Below are positions 16,801-26,427 of a stretch of 64,000 nt of DNA, one piece after another. The notes below the pieces were generated by a model. It did no database searches and was not told the DNA's origin. It was given only the letters and a program-made list of their open reading frames with translations. Source of the stretch: an uncultured Verrucomicrobia subdivision 3 bacterium (GTDB lineage Bacteria > Verrucomicrobiota > Verrucomicrobiia > Limisphaerales > UBA11358); the NCBI GenBank assembly GCA_903850425.1, contig CAINLR010000066.1, positions 1 to 64,000 on the forward strand, given 5' to 3'. The stretch's first letter is position 1. Every line of letters begins with the position of its first letter. The translations under genes and the position numbers were made by a program.

Positions 16801-19614
16801 CAATTGCACGGTGGGCACCACCTGGTTGGTGGTCGAAACGCTGGTCAGGCCGCCGGTGCCAAGGTTGAGCAGCCCGCCGGTCATGTAGAACGTGCTGTTG
16901 GTGCCATTCACCGAGCCAGTGATGCCATTGTCATCCACCGTCAGGCGCACGCAGTTGACCGTGCCGCCGATCATATTCATGATGCCAATGCCATCCCAGC
17001 CCACCGCCACCTGGCCGTTTGGAACATTGAGCGTGCCGCCGTTCATGACATAGGTGCATTGAGTATTGAGATCGTTGCCCCAGTGACCGATGCGAACATG
17101 GTTGACAACATTGATCGTGCCACCGTTCTGGATGACATCGCCTTTGAAGTTGCCCGGGTTGCCCAAGAGTAGAATCGCACCGACATTGACCAATCCACCC
17201 GCATTGACGGTCATTTTACCAACAAGACTCTGACTGACGCTGAAGTTACCATTGTTGCCCGACGAGAGGCTGGCGGTGCCGTCCACCGTCATGCCACCCG
17301 CACCGCGAATATTAATATCCCCGTAGCCGAACTGGTTCAGATTGCCGTCGCTGGTGATGAAGTTCTGGTTGGTGAAGGCATCGGTGCGGGAGATGTAGAG
17401 CGAACCATAGTTGGTGATGTTGCCCGCCGTGCTGCTGCCGGCGGTCGGCGTGCTGCTGCCCAGATAGAGCGTGCCGTTCAGATGCGTCAGGCCACCGGTG
17501 AAGGTGTTGGTGCCCGTCAAACTCAACGTGGCGCCGGGAATAAAAGTGGTGACGCTGCCCGTGCCGCTCATATTGCCGGCATAAGTGCTGGAGAGACTCT
17601 GGTTGAAGCTGACTTTGGTATTATTGGTCAAAAGACCGGAGCCGAGCCCGCCGGGGTTGCCGCCGTTGCCCACATTGACCGACCCACCGCTCAACAGGCC
17701 GCCACCGGTGTTATCATTGGCGGTAAGAATGGTGAGGGTGCCGGAACTGGTCTTGTTGAGCCGGGACGAGCTGGAAAGTTTGCCGCTGCCGGCAAAGGTA
17801 TAGTCTTTAGTGCCCGCCACGGTCACGATATTGGCCGGGAGTGCGCCGACGAGATTGACCGGCGGCGTATTCGAACCGGTGTCGTTGAAAGTGGCGTTAT
17901 CGCCCGTGAGGAAGACATCCTTGTTCACCCCATTCATGAAATTGGCCGAGGTGTTGAGATCCCAATTGTTGGTCGCACCATCACCGCGCCAGACCAGCGG
18001 AGCGGCATTGGGGACGACCGTCACCTTGATCGAAGTGCCATCGCTCGTGAATGTATAGGTGGAACGCGAGGCCGCCGCGGCGAGCGTCGTCACCGGACCC
18101 GCCGCCGGACCCTGGCCAAGGGGATAGGTGATAAGCGTATAGGGACTGGCGGACGGCGTGCCGCTGAACGTGAAATTGACTATATTCGTGTTCCCAGTGG
18201 AGAGCGAGAGGTTGGTGCAAGTGATCAAGTCGTTCACCCCGCCGCCCACGGTCGTGACGCTAGCCAGATTAAAATTCAAGACCAGCGCGTTGCCGTTGAA
18301 CGTCAAGCCATCCATCGCGAGGGTGCCGGCCACTGCGCCGCCGGGGCTGATCACCGACCCAATCGCGCCGGCGTCGTTGTCAATCACGGTGCCCACCACC
18401 CGGCCCACGCCCACGAGCGCCTGATTCGTGTTCAGGGTAAACGACGTGGCGGAGACGTCGAACGTGCCATTCGTGCCCAGGGTGATGGTCGGAGTCCGCG
18501 CAATGCTGCCCGGCCCGGTCAATGCCAGGGTGCCGGCGTTGATGATCGTCGCGCTGGTATAAGTGTTGGCTTCCGCCAAAGCCAGCAAGCCGGCACCGGA
18601 TTTGATCAGGCCAAGGTCAGTGGCCGAAGCGGTATGAGCAATCACGCTCGAAACATTCACCGTGTCGCCCGCGCCGATATTGAACACCGTGCCGCCGGTC
18701 TGGCCCAAAGTGACATTGCCGCCCTCGATGCTGGAGGTGGAACCGTTGGTGAGAGTGGAGACGCCATAATCCAAATTCCAGTTGCCATAATCGCTGCGGG
18801 GGGTCGTCGCGGACAGCGTGCCACCGTTCAAGATCAGGGCGGACACATGACCAGAACGGTCAACCGTCGTCACGAGGCCACCCGCGTTAATGGTAACACT
18901 GCGAGGTGGCGCGAGCGTCGCGCCGTTGCCAAACACAGAATTATCCACCAGCGCGTTGACCGTCGCCCCGCTATTAACGACCAGGTTGCTGGTGCCGACG
19001 CAACCCGAACCAGTGGAGTTGGCGCTCCGAGCATTGATCGTTCCGGCATTGGCGGTGAGTCCCCCGGAGTAAGTATTGAGCGCGGCAAACGTCAAAGTTC
19101 CCGCGTCGTTCTTGACCAGGGAGCCGGTCCCCGAAACCACGCCCGCCAGCACGACGTCACCATCGCCAGCCATCGTGAGCGCGTTCGCGCCCACGCTGAG
19201 CGTGTTCGATACGCTCAGGGTGCCGCCCGAGGCACTCGCAAAACTCTGCGCCGCGCTCAGGGTCAGTGGCAAGGTAAGGGTGTTGGCACCGGAAGTATTG
19301 GTCATGCCGGCAGCCAGCGTGATGGCGTTCCCACCCACGGTGAAATCGCCGATATCGAAGCGCAGCCAGCCCAAGTTCAAGCCGACAATATCGTTGGTGT
19401 TGAACGTCCGGTTGCCCGTAGCGAAGATGACATTGTCGCCGCTCACGGGTGTGACATCCCAGTTGCCCGCGCTGTTCCAAAAATCATCGGTGCCGCTGCC
19501 GCCAGCCCAAGTGCGATCCGCCGCCCAGGCGGACGGCCCGCCAACCAGCAGGAGTGACACAATCCCCAGCCGCGCGGCGAGGACACAGTTCCAGTTTATG
19601 AGTTTTGTTTTCAT
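10819..19614 (-). CDS. Giant secreted PATR (autotransporter-associated beta-strand repeat) protein
   Basis: This encodes 2931 residues. A signal peptide covers about residues 1-31 (cut near SAWA-ADRTW). The rest is Gly/Asn/Thr/Ser-rich with dozens of PATR units of the form L-x-K-x-G-x-G-T-L-x-L...N-x-Y-x-G-x-T...G-T-L, the right-handed beta-helix stitch found in autotransporter passengers. A different module (W-x-G-D-G...N-W-D...D-x-V-x-F-D-D-T) restarts at about residues 33, 538, 1141 and 1990. No autotransporter barrel is visible; the last ~75 residues form a conserved module ending VFYRMVY, shared with the genes at 38887 and 51589. A role as a surface fibre or adhesin is inferred. Long open frames on the opposite strand are composition artefacts. 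Confidence 0.88.
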   Translation of the reverse strand: MKTKLINWNCVLAARLGIVSLLLVGGPSAWAADRTWAGGSGTDDFWNSAGNWDVTPVSGDNVIFATGNRTFNTNDIVGLNLGWLRFDIGDFTVGGNAITLAAGMTNTSGANTLTLPLTLSAAQSFASASGGTLSVSNTLSVGANALTMAGDGDVVLAGVVSGTGSLVKNDAGTLTFAALNTYSGGLTANAGTINARSANSTGSGCVGTSNLVVNSGATVNALVDNSVFGNGATLAPPRSVTINAGGLVTTVDRSGHVSALILNGGTLSATTPRSDYGNWNLDYGVSTLTNGSTSSIEGGNVTLGQTGGTVFNIGAGDTVNVSSVIAHTASATDLGLIKSGAGLLALAEANTYTSATIINAGTLALTGPGSIARTPTITLGTNGTFDVSATSFTLNTNQALVGVGRVVGTVIDNDAGAIGSVISPGGAVAGTLAMDGLTFNGNALVLNFNLASVTTVGGGVNDLITCTNLSLSTGNTNIVNFTFSGTPSASPYTLITYPLGQGPAAGPVTTLAAAASRSTYTFTSDGTSIKVTVVPNAAPLVWRGDGATNNWDLNTSANFMNGVNKDVFLTGDNATFNDTGSNTPPVNLVGALPANIVTVAGTKDYTFAGSGKLSSSSRLNKTSSGTLTILTANDNTGGGLLSGGSVNVGNGGNPGGLGSGLLTNNTKVSFNQSLSSTYAGNMSGTGSVTTFIPGATLSLTGTNTFTGGLTHLNGTLYLGSSTPTAGSSTAGNITNYGSLYISRTDAFTNQNFITSDGNLNQFGYGDINIRGAGGMTVDGTASLSSGNNGNFSVSQSLVGKMTVNAGGLVNVGAILLLGNPGNFKGDVIQNGGTINVVNHVRIGHWGNDLNTQCTYVMNGGTLNVPNGQVAVGWDGIGIMNMIGGTVNCVRLTVDDNGITGSVNGTNSTFYMTGGLLNLGTGGLTSVSTTNQVVPTVQLGGGTISAVAPAGFTSSLHMWFTNGTPTFSNNNNNVTLTGVLKGNGGLTKAGTGVLQLDATNIYSGTTTVAGGRLQGGGVISGPVIVQTNAVLSAGGTYARGTLTVSNNVTVNQGASLVLDQASTAASTDLIKVVGNLTLDAATPLYLNFTGGLPYTGGTNIIVTNTGTRVGSLVYVNPTRYAMTLDQSNPNFISTGFTGTNANLVWKGNIDNQWNVNNTLNWLNGASADRYYQSDAVILDNTGIAQPNITLASTINPASVTVNAAGNYKLAGGDVVSLGTLTKNGSGTLTLDNYNWFTSGAFVNAGTLQIGNGGSTGYFSNNIVNNATVTFNHSTESTYYSTMSGSGTLTVSGPGKLILVANQSHFGGSLINAGSTVQIGNGLLANSGSLGNGTATNNGALIFYETALSVATALSGSGSLTFLGTGIAAQSSYPLNATNTFTGPVVLSLSRIQSGYGALSFGNPSSITVNPLSQVYAVSQPFSSVFNLPLTLAGTGWQDGLGALRMEPNVVGNPGVTWAGPITLANNARIGVNTASTNTITGTITGAAYELETYGGNATAALILAPSTPNTFASLRVSIGTAGAKTIAGNANALPNNIPLYMNGGTLQLNGFSKSFGPYLNLNASSSIQNGSTNALTTVTLAPVLGISTNSGTFADGASQPLNVTFSQTPGLWTLALTGASANWTGNLTNNGGIITVGGTTGSAYLGANAGNTLGRNIVGNNGAVFFNSINNTLNGYAGNVVLNNSSWICNRYISMAANAGYLYLANATMTGTNSSDGNYESWLLPSTVLVRGNGPSYMLGTGTSAAFDLQSSGTTFDVADVTGNANSDLIVGGGSSTTFLHAPANATTGGSLIKTGAGTLELNGLNSYTGSTVISNGVIKLGAAATLPTSSITVASGATLDASALGTLTLSATGETLKGGGTVLGIVSDGATSVIAPGSGGAGTLTVGGLVLNGSGGTLAIELNSTTTTVGSGVNDLIQVNGDLSLNDSAPTLVNFAFLNGPPAAGTYTILKWTGNVTGTAAGLTNTFNGTFTVDTSAKEVRVTFVAPPAQSLVWQGDGGGNSWDVSTSSINWSNAAALMLTNFFQFDAVRFDDTSANTTVDIPVTVTPASITFDSVNNYTLQGAGQISGNLTITKQNVNTVIMNAKNTAVGPINVNAGTYALGKNDTYVGATVVTVSNGAAFDFAGYNDNTLGLAHTFVIAGSGPDGQGALRNENLNIVSYANVSNLTLTANSVIGSGGTTRWDIGPFTNGTVNGQGYSLTKVGNGTLDMRAQFITNVASITVSNGYMFYENYQQTNAWTATTTNYIKPGASLGNYGGLMIGLPLVLDGAVVKNEGNGTPNWAGPIRVDSSSVFSNNAAQIVSGIISGPGGITLDGGVAAVTVSNANSYAGGTIIGNAPATIIGAGTSGTAALIVANASALGSGPLTISGSSYSSLSTNAAYFGTNILRPVEFNLTGGIVPNAINLPTTIITNVALQGRDGSSAVTLSGKISGGHTALTNWFDNGVGNVGVIRLSNPANDFVAGRIIVNRGTLALTTDALGNLGNTLAPAASSTVRIDAAAVTLAHPINAVNNPVYFDLFGDNNGDGVPETVNNATISGLISGAGTIYPRGTNSVLTLTGLNTFSGGFELQQPLTLSVAASTNLGTAYVAIKYGSTFRYTGTGSETMTRILWMDNNVGGTIDIPSASASLTWNPSGGTLNQPLAKTGAGTLTYGTQVISGGSLSVNGGAMTVNSAISGATWLTVNNGSTLTLNGANTHVFPTVVNSGKLFVNGTIPAGSPVSISGAGASILGGSGTINSVVTVNAGASLQPGVNAIGKLTINNTLNLAGSTVMEVNGDGVRTNDAVTGLVTLNYGGSLVVNNLGSQNSLTNGVKFSLFSALLLQGTFSSITLPPLNSGLGWSTNLWLDGSIQVVATVNTSRTNLTTAVVGNQLILSWPADHTGWKLQAQTNSVNAGLNPAGWVTIPNTELSNSYTNTIDPVAPTVFYRMVY

Positions 19615-19772
19615 GAGTTTTAGGGGTTGAGCAATGCGGTTGAGGGCGGGCGGAATAAACTAAAGTAGAGGGACGCGGACCGTGAAGCTGACGGTGTGAA
19701 TTGCGCGATTCAAGTCTACGCGGAACCTTTGGCGGGAAACAGCAGCCATAATTGATCGGATTATTTTTGACA

Positions 19773-19814
19773 GTATCAGCGGGAAATCTGAATTGACCAT
19801 ACCACATTCGGGGG
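19773..19814 (-). promoter_or_regulatory. Candidate promoter of the 2931-residue PATR gene
   Basis: The minus strand reads CCCCCGAATGTGGTATGG (19814-19797), then after 18 bp TGATAC (19778-19773). This predicts a leader of about 150 nt before the ATG at 19614. The CCCCC block through GTGGTATGG is almost identical to the copies at 9832-9851 and 25944-25961. Confidence 0.5.
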
Positions 19815-19825
19815 AGACCGCAAGA

Positions 19826-22800
19826 TCAAGGTGAGCGGAGGCGATAGAACCGCTGACCCTCGTTAGTCGCGACCGGATCGGTGAAGCTAAAAACGCCATT
19901 CGTGCCGGCCACGTTTGTGGCAATGGGCATCCACACCGGCGAAACCAGGTCCGCCGCCGTCAGCAAAATGTAGGTCTGCCCTGCCCCACCCGTCCCGCCC
20001 AAGCTAAAGCTGCCGCCCACCAACGAAACCGAAGCGAGGTCTATCACCGGCACCACCGGCGGCGGATTGGCCACAAAGTTCGCCGTGACCACAAGGTTGT
20101 TGGTAACGCCGCTGTCAGTTCGCGGATTCGCCGGCGAGCCATCGGACCAGTTCGTGAAGGAGTAGCCGGAGTCAGCGACTGCGCTGACCGCTGCGCCACT
20201 GGTTCCATAAAAAACAGTCTGCGAAGTTGCGCCGCTAATCGTCCCGTTGCTCCCGGCCAGATAGGCCAAGGTGCAAGTGAGGTTGCTCACTGCCACCGTG
20301 CCATTAACCAATAGACTGTTGGTATTCCAAACTAATCCAGCCCCCAGCAGCGGCAAATTCGTCGCGGTAAGATTGCCAGAGTAACCACCCGCCGTGAACA
20401 ATTTGAAACTATCCCCGGCTGCCAGCGCATTGGGGCCTACATTGGTCACCATCAAGGTGCCGCTAAACGTCAGCGTGCCTGACGCCACCACCAGATCATT
20501 CGTCAACAAGCCGCCATTCTTGCTGATTTCCATTATCGCATTGCCGGCCAAGGCCAGGCTGTTGTTGATTGTGAGCGTGCCAATGGCGTTGTTGCCCGGC
20601 GTTAAAGTCGCACCGGCCGCGACAGAAGTTGGGCCTTTGAGCACCCCAGTCCCACCCAGCGTGCCGCCGGACGCCACAGTCACCGTGCTGCCCGCCGCGA
20701 GCGAACCGTTCACCAGCAGCGTGCCCGCGCTGACGATGGTAGGCTTGGCATAGGTGTTCGCGCCCGACAGCCGCAAGGTGCCCAGGCCAGCCTTGGTCAG
20801 CACCGCACTCGCCGCATCGCCACTAGGAGAAGTCTTGATGACCGAGGATATATCCAAGTCTATGCCCGAAGGAGTCGTGCCCGCAGCCACGGTAAAAACA
20901 GTGCTGCCTTGCCGCAGCGGCGACAACGCCACGCCACTAATGGTCGCGGTCGTGTTCGCCGCCAGACTGTTCAGGGCGGAAGCGCCGCCGAAGAAATCCA
21001 GATTGCCGCTGGCGGTGCCAGTAATCGAACCGCCGGTGAGATTGATGACCGCACTACCCAGCGTTTGATTGGCGGTAGCACTTACGTTGAGCGTGCCACC
21101 CACCAGATTAATCACGGTCAAGCAAGTGGCACCGCCGTTGTAGCCGGTGGCGTCGCCCGCGCTGAGTTGCAAAGTGCCGCCCGCGTTGACTGTGACCGTG
21201 CCGCGAATCGTGCCGCTGCCGCCACCGCCGCCGGTCAGGTTCAGACTGCCGCCATTGATCGTTGTGCCATCAGTGTAAGTGTTCTGAACCGAGAGAGCCG
21301 TAGTCCCTGCCCCACTCTTCACCAAGCCGCCGGCTCCGGAAATGACGCCGGAAACCGAATTACTGCCCGCGCCGTCGAGCGTCAGGGCATAGCCGCCGTT
21401 GGTCACGGCAGCAGTGAGGCTCAGGATGCCGTTGCTGCAAACAAAGGATTGTGGAGCGGATAGGGTGGAACCAATCGCCCAACTATTATTGCCCGCCTGG
21501 TTGACCAACCCCCACAGCAGCGACACGGGACTGCCCGCCAGCGCAAAGCCGCCATTGCTGAATAGAATCTGGCCCACGTTCGTCAGTAAATTGTTGGTGT
21601 TACTGGTTCGCAACGCTCCCTGGAACGTGAGCAACTGTCCATTGGCCGGCACAGTTCCGCTCCAGTTCGCCGCCATGCTCCAATTGCCGTTGGTGCCGCC
21701 GCCGTTCCATAGACTCACGCCGCTAGTAGAGATGAGCAGCGTGCCGTTGGTGGGCAGGTAGCTGGTATCCCAAATTAATCCCACCGGCAGAGATGGTAAA
21801 CTGAAAGTAGAGAATGCCCCGGTATAACTCGGAGCACTAAATAGCGTAAAGACATCTCCCGCCGCCAGAGGGCTGGCACTTAGATTAGTCACCGCCAGGC
21901 TGCCCGCATAATTAATCGGATTCGCAGTCACCACCAACCTGCTGCTATTGGTGGAAGCACCTTTGTTGATCGCCATCTGCAAGGTGCCCGCCAGCGTCCC
22001 ACTGGCCACTGTCAATGTGTTGGTGCCGCCAAAGTTCACCGTGCTGCCGGCGGCGGCGGTGAGCGAGGCGATGGTCTGACTAGATCCGTTGAGCAGCAGG
22101 CTAGCTCCACTGGATATAGGCACGGCGGCATTGGCTCCAATACAGTTGACCGCGCCACAAATGATGCTGCCACCCTGAAGATTCAGCGCGGTGTTGGCCG
22201 TGGTCGCGGCGCTTTTCAATGCCAGCGAACCACCACCACGTTTGTAGAGACCTTGATTGCCGACATTGAGTGAACCATTGAGCGTGAGGTCGCCGGTGGC
22301 GGTATTCGGGCCGGCATCCACCTGGACGGACATGCCATAGCCCGAACTGATCAGTTGGATATTCGCATCCAGCGCGGACCCGGAGGCGGCGGCAGTGCAC
22401 CACAATCCGGTGCCATTGATGTCGAAGATACCAATCTTGGCCAGGCCGGAGCCATACTGGCGGATCGTAGTCGGCGCGGTCAGGAGGACGATCCCACCAC
22501 TGGAGTTATAGCTCTTGCCACCCAGCAAGTAGAATCCCGTCATGGCCGCAACGCCATCGCCGTTGATCGCCAGGCCTGTGTTCGCATAGCCGCCGCCGGT
22601 GCTGTAGCCGAACTTCAGCGTCGCGCCCTGGCCCACGGCGTAGGGAGTATCGCCCGACTTATTTTGGACTTCGAGCGTGCCGCCGCTGACGGTGGCTGTG
22701 CCCGTAAATGTGCCGGCCCCACTGAGCGTCAAGTAACCTGCGCCGGTCTTGGTGAAACCCTGGGTGCCCGCAATGATCGCACTGAGGATGTTCGTCGCGT

Positions 22801-25800
22801 TCTTCACGGCGATATTCGGCGTGCCACTGCTCAAGGCCAGGGTCAGCGGTCCACCCGCGCCAGTGCCCAGCGTCCAGTTATGTTTCGTGCCTGGATTCAA
22901 ATCATCAAACACCAGTGTGCCAATGGTCCTAGCGCCGTCGAGCGTAACCGCCTGGTTCGCGGCGAGACTCAAGGTGCTGAAGTCGGCCACGGCGTCAGTG
23001 CCGCCCGCGATGAATCCGCCGTTCCAGTTATTACTCGTCGTCCAAGAGCCGCCAGCGAGATTGGTCCACACGCCCGATCCCGCCGGCGCGCTGATCAGCA
23101 GGAAGGCGGGAGAACTGGTCACACTATTGGCCGCCACCGTGTAGCTGCCGACATCGTTGCCGGTGACGCTGGCAATCGCGTAGCTGGCGTTGGTGGCATT
23201 GGCGATATTCGTTCCATTCAACTGCCATTGGTAGCTGGAAGGAATTGGGCCGATCACCGAGGCGGAAAATGTCGCCGGCAGACCGCCGATCACTGCGTTC
23301 GTTTGCGGGCTGATACTCACGCTCGCCAGGCCGACCACATTGGTGCCGGTCAGACTGAAGCTATCGAAACTAGCCAGGTGAATATTTGGATTCAGCGACT
23401 GAACCGCGTGGATGAACACGCCCGCGTAAATGGTCGAACCGAAACTGGCGAGGTTGGTTGTGTTGGCCACCGTCCAGTTTATCCCGTCCATCGAGACGGA
23501 ACTGGTGAACTGATTCCCCACCCGCTGCAGCCGATACCAGCGGTTGCCGCCGCCGAGGTTGCTGGACCACCCATTGGCATCTCCGTTGCCATTGCGCATG
23601 GTGTCGTCTTCAAAGTAAGTGCCGCCGCCGACCGTGCTGAAAAGCGCTGCGAAGCGGGTGGAACTGCCATCGCCCAACGGCTCGCCAATGGTGGTATTGG
23701 TCGTGCCCCGCAGAATGATGCCGGCGCGCCAATCGGTGCTCGGCGCAACGCCATCCGGCCCGGCGGCGCTGGGCGTGATGCCGGCCAGCCGACCGATCAG
23801 CGTGCAATCGCCCGTGACCTTGCGGCTCAAAAGGTTCATGCCATCGCCCAGCAGCGTGGAGGCATTGGCTTGAATTTTCGCCCCAGCGGGATAGTTGTGC
23901 ATTTCCAGCGGCGACCAATACCAGGCCCCAAACGATGAGTTGGTCGTGGCCAGAGTGACCGGTGTCGAATCAATCGTATTGGTGCCGTTATAGACTAGCC
24001 GCGCCCGCACCAAGTTGGTTGGCGCGGTCCAGATCATGGAGTTCAACCCATACGGCGCACCCATATCCTGACCAATGAAGTAATCCACGCCTTGACTGGG
24101 ACGGTTATAGTAGGAGTAATAGTCGGTAAGGTAGAAACGAACACTGTTCACCGTCGCGCCATTGGCCAAGACCGTGGCGCTCAGACCAGGACTGGAGTTG
24201 GGCACACTGGCATTATTCGTCGGTGAATCCAAGGTGATGGCGGGTTCGCTGCCACCCGGCACGCGCGAAAAAGCGGCGGCAGGAACATCCATTTTGGCAA
24301 TGCCGGGGCCTTCGTAGGCCAGCCCCAGACCGTCGGTGTAGGCGGAAGTATTGACCGGGTTGGCCGCGCCTTTGAAGAACTGGAGATTGAAGGCGTGTTG
24401 CCCCGCGGCCAGCGCAATGCCGCCACTCATGAATTGCGAAGAGTCATGCAGTCCATCGAAGTTGATCACCGTGGTTCCGTCAATCATCAGCTTGCTGCCA
24501 TCACCCGAATGGAGTGTGAAGGCATACAAGCCATCGGCGGGCACGGTGAGGTAGCCGGTGTAGTTGAATCCGTAGTTCACCCGTTTCTTCCGGGGCGTTA
24601 CGTCGGGAAAGCTTACCGCCCCCTGATACACCGGCGTCAACGCACTGAAGTTCGGCAGGCTGGTCCAGTTACCCGAACTCGCTTCGTAGTATTGGTAAGC
24701 GAGCCCGCTCACCGTGCCAGCCACCATGGTTGCCGGGCTGGGCGTGGCGGTTGTCGGCGTGATGAGAATCGGCGTATTGGTATTATAGAAAATATCCGCG
24801 ATGGTGAGGCGGACATAAGGCGTCGCCACGCCGGAGAGGTTCAACAGCTGCTGCCGGGTCTCAGGCTCACGATCGTAAAAACTCACTGCGGGCGTGCCAC
24901 TATAACTCGGGTTATTGAAGACCTCGAGGCGATAGTCGAGCGGCGGGGAACTGGACAGCGGCAGTTGCCACTGCACCAGCAACTGCGTGCTCACCACGCT
25001 GGCAGTGGCGCTGCTGACCACAATCGGATCGAAGGTCGGCAGCAAGGGCTGGCCGCTCAAAGTTAAAGTGATGGGGACATTATACAAATTGGTGAACGAA
25101 TTACCGACCTGCGATTCCGCCGCCGTGTTCGTGTCAATCAATGAAACATAGCCCCGCGAAGTGAATTGAATCTGGTTGGCCCGCTGCCAGACGCCGCTCT
25201 TGTGGTAATAACCGCCGGCGTGATCCACAATATAGTCGCCCGTGTAGCCCGAAAAATTCTCCTGCCAGCCGCTCATTCCGTTCACGCCCGTCACCGCGAA
25301 CGGATACATGAACGTGCCCACATGATACCAGCTGCCGCTCACGGGCTCTTTCATCCACATACCCTGATAACCCAGATGCGCCGTGCCGTCGGCCGGCTGC
25401 CAATAGCGCACCACGAACCGGCTCCAGAGGTTCGTGGTGAACTGCGGCCAGTAGCCTTTGATCGCACAACTGCTGCCCTCGCCGATCTGCGCATACCCGA
25501 CCATGTTCGTGCCGGCGAAGGTGGGAATCTGCTGCGAGTAGGGCGCGAAACCGCCGCTCGCCGGCCAGCAGACATACTGCACCAGTGTGCTGGTGCCGCC
25601 GTTGTTTTGATGCGTCATGCCGCCGTAAAAATAGCCCGACCCGCCGTCCGAGCTGGTCACATTTTCCTCGTGGATGGCGTCGTAGATCCCGCCCGGCACA
25701 TTAGGCGAGCGGTAATCCTGCTGGATGCAGTCCGCGCCGCTGGCGACATTGTAGTAATGATACTGCGCCAGACCGGCTGAGGGGGCCAGCAAAGCGAGTC

Positions 25801-25849
25801 CGAGCAAGACGAGAAGCGGCAAGGCCGCCGGGCGGAGCGTGTGTTTCAT
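19826..25849 (-). CDS. Giant multidomain secreted protein: DUF3472, PA14, Ig-like, PATR, InlB-type repeat
   Basis: This encodes 2007 residues with signal peptide [29 protein letters not shown]. Approximate domain order: DUF3472-like 30-260 (a [11 protein letters not shown] stretch, [19 protein letters not shown]); PA14 carbohydrate-binding-type 385-520 ([20 protein letters not shown]); a LamG/DUF1349-like sandwich 680-835 ([17 protein letters not shown]); Ig-like 845-920 ([19 protein letters not shown]); PATR repeats 930-1850; InlB-type bacterial repeat 1855-1930 ([18 protein letters not shown]); and a C-terminal module ending QRFYRLRSP. The C-terminus resembles that of the PL8 fusion at 46771, not of the other PATR giants. 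It is probably an exported glycan-binding surface protein. It is followed by the PATR gene at 19614, which has its own promoter motif. Confidence 0.85.
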   Translation of the reverse strand: MKHTLRPAALPLLVLLGLALLAPSAGLAQYHYYNVASGADCIQQDYRSPNVPGGIYDAIHEENVTSSDGGSGYFYGGMTHQNNGGTSTLVQYVCWPASGGFAPYSQQIPTFAGTNMVGYAQIGEGSSCAIKGYWPQFTTNLWSRFVVRYWQPADGTAHLGYQGMWMKEPVSGSWYHVGTFMYPFAVTGVNGMSGWQENFSGYTGDYIVDHAGGYYHKSGVWQRANQIQFTSRGYVSLIDTNTAAESQVGNSFTNLYNVPITLTLSGQPLLPTFDPIVVSSATASVVSTQLLVQWQLPLSSSPPLDYRLEVFNNPSYSGTPAVSFYDREPETRQQLLNLSGVATPYVRLTIADIFYNTNTPILITPTTATPSPATMVAGTVSGLAYQYYEASSGNWTSLPNFSALTPVYQGAVSFPDVTPRKKRVNYGFNYTGYLTVPADGLYAFTLHSGDGSKLMIDGTTVINFDGLHDSSQFMSGGIALAAGQHAFNLQFFKGAANPVNTSAYTDGLGLAYEGPGIAKMDVPAAAFSRVPGGSEPAITLDSPTNNASVPNSSPGLSATVLANGATVNSVRFYLTDYYSYYNRPSQGVDYFIGQDMGAPYGLNSMIWTAPTNLVRARLVYNGTNTIDSTPVTLATTNSSFGAWYWSPLEMHNYPAGAKIQANASTLLGDGMNLLSRKVTGDCTLIGRLAGITPSAAGPDGVAPSTDWRAGIILRGTTNTTIGEPLGDGSSTRFAALFSTVGGGTYFEDDTMRNGNGDANGWSSNLGGGNRWYRLQRVGNQFTSSVSMDGINWTVANTTNLASFGSTIYAGVFIHAVQSLNPNIHLASFDSFSLTGTNVVGLASVSISPQTNAVIGGLPATFSASVIGPIPSSYQWQLNGTNIANATNASYAIASVTGNDVGSYTVAANSVTSSPAFLLISAPAGSGVWTNLAGGSWTTSNNWNGGFIAGGTDAVADFSTLSLAANQAVTLDGARTIGTLVFDDLNPGTKHNWTLGTGAGGPLTLALSSGTPNIAVKNATNILSAIIAGTQGFTKTGAGYLTLSGAGTFTGTATVSGGTLEVQNKSGDTPYAVGQGATLKFGYSTGGGYANTGLAINGDGVAAMTGFYLLGGKSYNSSGGIVLLTAPTTIRQYGSGLAKIGIFDINGTGLWCTAAASGSALDANIQLISSGYGMSVQVDAGPNTATGDLTLNGSLNVGNQGLYKRGGGSLALKSAATTANTALNLQGGSIICGAVNCIGANAAVPISSGASLLLNGSSQTIASLTAAAGSTVNFGGTNTLTVASGTLAGTLQMAINKGASTNSSRLVVTANPINYAGSLAVTNLSASPLAAGDVFTLFSAPSYTGAFSTFSLPSLPVGLIWDTSYLPTNGTLLISTSGVSLWNGGGTNGNWSMAANWSGTVPANGQLLTFQGALRTSNTNNLLTNVGQILFSNGGFALAGSPVSLLWGLVNQAGNNSWAIGSTLSAPQSFVCSNGILSLTAAVTNGGYALTLDGAGSNSVSGVISGAGGLVKSGAGTTALSVQNTYTDGTTINGGSLNLTGGGGGSGTIRGTVTVNAGGTLQLSAGDATGYNGGATCLTVINLVGGTLNVSATANQTLGSAVINLTGGSITGTASGNLDFFGGASALNSLAANTTATISGVALSPLRQGSTVFTVAAGTTPSGIDLDISSVIKTSPSGDAASAVLTKAGLGTLRLSGANTYAKPTIVSAGTLLVNGSLAAGSTVTVASGGTLGGTGVLKGPTSVAAGATLTPGNNAIGTLTINNSLALAGNAIMEISKNGGLLTNDLVVASGTLTFSGTLMVTNVGPNALAAGDSFKLFTAGGYSGNLTATNLPLLGAGLVWNTNSLLVNGTVAVSNLTCTLAYLAGSNGTISGATSQTVFYGTSGAAVSAVADSGYSFTNWSDGSPANPRTDSGVTNNLVVTANFVANPPPVVPVIDLASVSLVGGSFSLGGTGGAGQTYILLTAADLVSPVWMPIATNVAGTNGVFSFTDPVATNEGQRFYRLRSP

Positions 25850-25920
25850 GGCAAATCAAGGTTGACCCCACGCGCAAATGAGTTTGGAAAAAAAGCGCGG
25901 CGGGTCAGAATGCACGAAAG

Positions 25921-25962
25921 TTATCACGCGCTTTCCGGCCCGGCCATACCACATTGGGGGGA
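25921..25962 (-). promoter_or_regulatory. Candidate promoter of the DUF3472-PATR gene
   Basis: The minus strand reads CCCCCCAATGTGGTATGG, then after 17 bp TGATAA (25926-25921), predicting a leader of about 65 nt to the ATG at 25849. This is the third member of the GTGGTATGG/TGATA group in the window. Confidence 0.5.
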
Positions 25963-25974
25963 GGTCAGTCCCAG

Positions 25975-26217
25975 GTGCGTCCGGCCACGGTTCTGAGCCG
26001 TGACCTTGCAGAAGACTTTTGCCGCCAAGCCGTCAAGCCGCAAAGGCATGGCGGGGCGGAGCCGCAACCAAAGGGCTGCGTAGCGCGATCAGCCCAAGGC
26101 ACCCGTAGTATTGCCGAAACCGCCTGGTCACGGGAATAAATGTCATGGGCATGTTCGCTATTTCGCTGACGTTTATTCCTCGGTCTCTGTGCTCCGCAGT
26201 GCCCTTGGAAACACTTC
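25975..26217. repeat. Intergenic repeat debris with a GGAATAAATGTCA inverted repeat
   Basis: No gene is supported here. The stretch resembles dispersed verrucomicrobial intergenic repeats. An inverted repeat (GGAATAAATGTCA near 26131-26143 and TGACGTTTATTCC near 26167-26179, one mismatch) encloses about 23 nt. Its GGAATAAATGT text also occurs in the nested palindrome at 51446-51504. Confidence 0.45.
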
Positions 26218-26427
26218 GCGGCGCGCGAGGAAAAGAACCGCCCGCGTTTCGGCCTGCCCATCATCGAGGCCGACCGCTGCAAAATTACCATCGTGATGAA
26301 CCGCTCGATGGCCGCCGGTTTCGCCGGCATCGAAAATCATCTGTTCTACAAGCACTACACGCGGATGCTGCTCGGCGACGCCAAGGCCTCGCTGGACGCG
26401 TTCGTCGTGCCGGTGCAGGCGAATTGA
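26218..26427 (+). pseudogene. pntB: Remnant of pntB (NAD(P) transhydrogenase subunit beta), 3' end only
   Basis: In the frame ending at TGA 26425-26427, about 69 codons match the C-terminus of PntB, the NADP(H)-binding subunit of the proton-translocating transhydrogenase. They begin at A-A-R-E-E-K, continue FGLPIIEADRCK and IVMNRSMAAGFAGIEN, and then LLGDAKASL. In intact PntB this segment follows N-P-A and closes the protein. Upstream in the same frame the similarity stops abruptly, and a stop lies at 26167-26169. No start, membrane domain or pntA is present. This is the stump of a deleted or displaced gene between repeat blocks. The junction falls inside the conserved protein, so it is not simply a short protein. 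Confidence 0.8.

Noticed and set aside
17482-19557. Long plus-strand open frame (691 codons) opposite the PATR gene, and a similar one at 22355-23938
   Set aside because: They lie fully antisense to genes with signal peptides and domain structure. Their translations are Arg/Gly/Ala-rich without domains, as expected from the codon bias of Gly/Thr/Asn-rich repeats.
10819-19614. True type V autotransporter
   Set aside because: No C-terminal beta-barrel of about 250-300 residues is seen. PATR stretches run up to a short globular C-terminal module.
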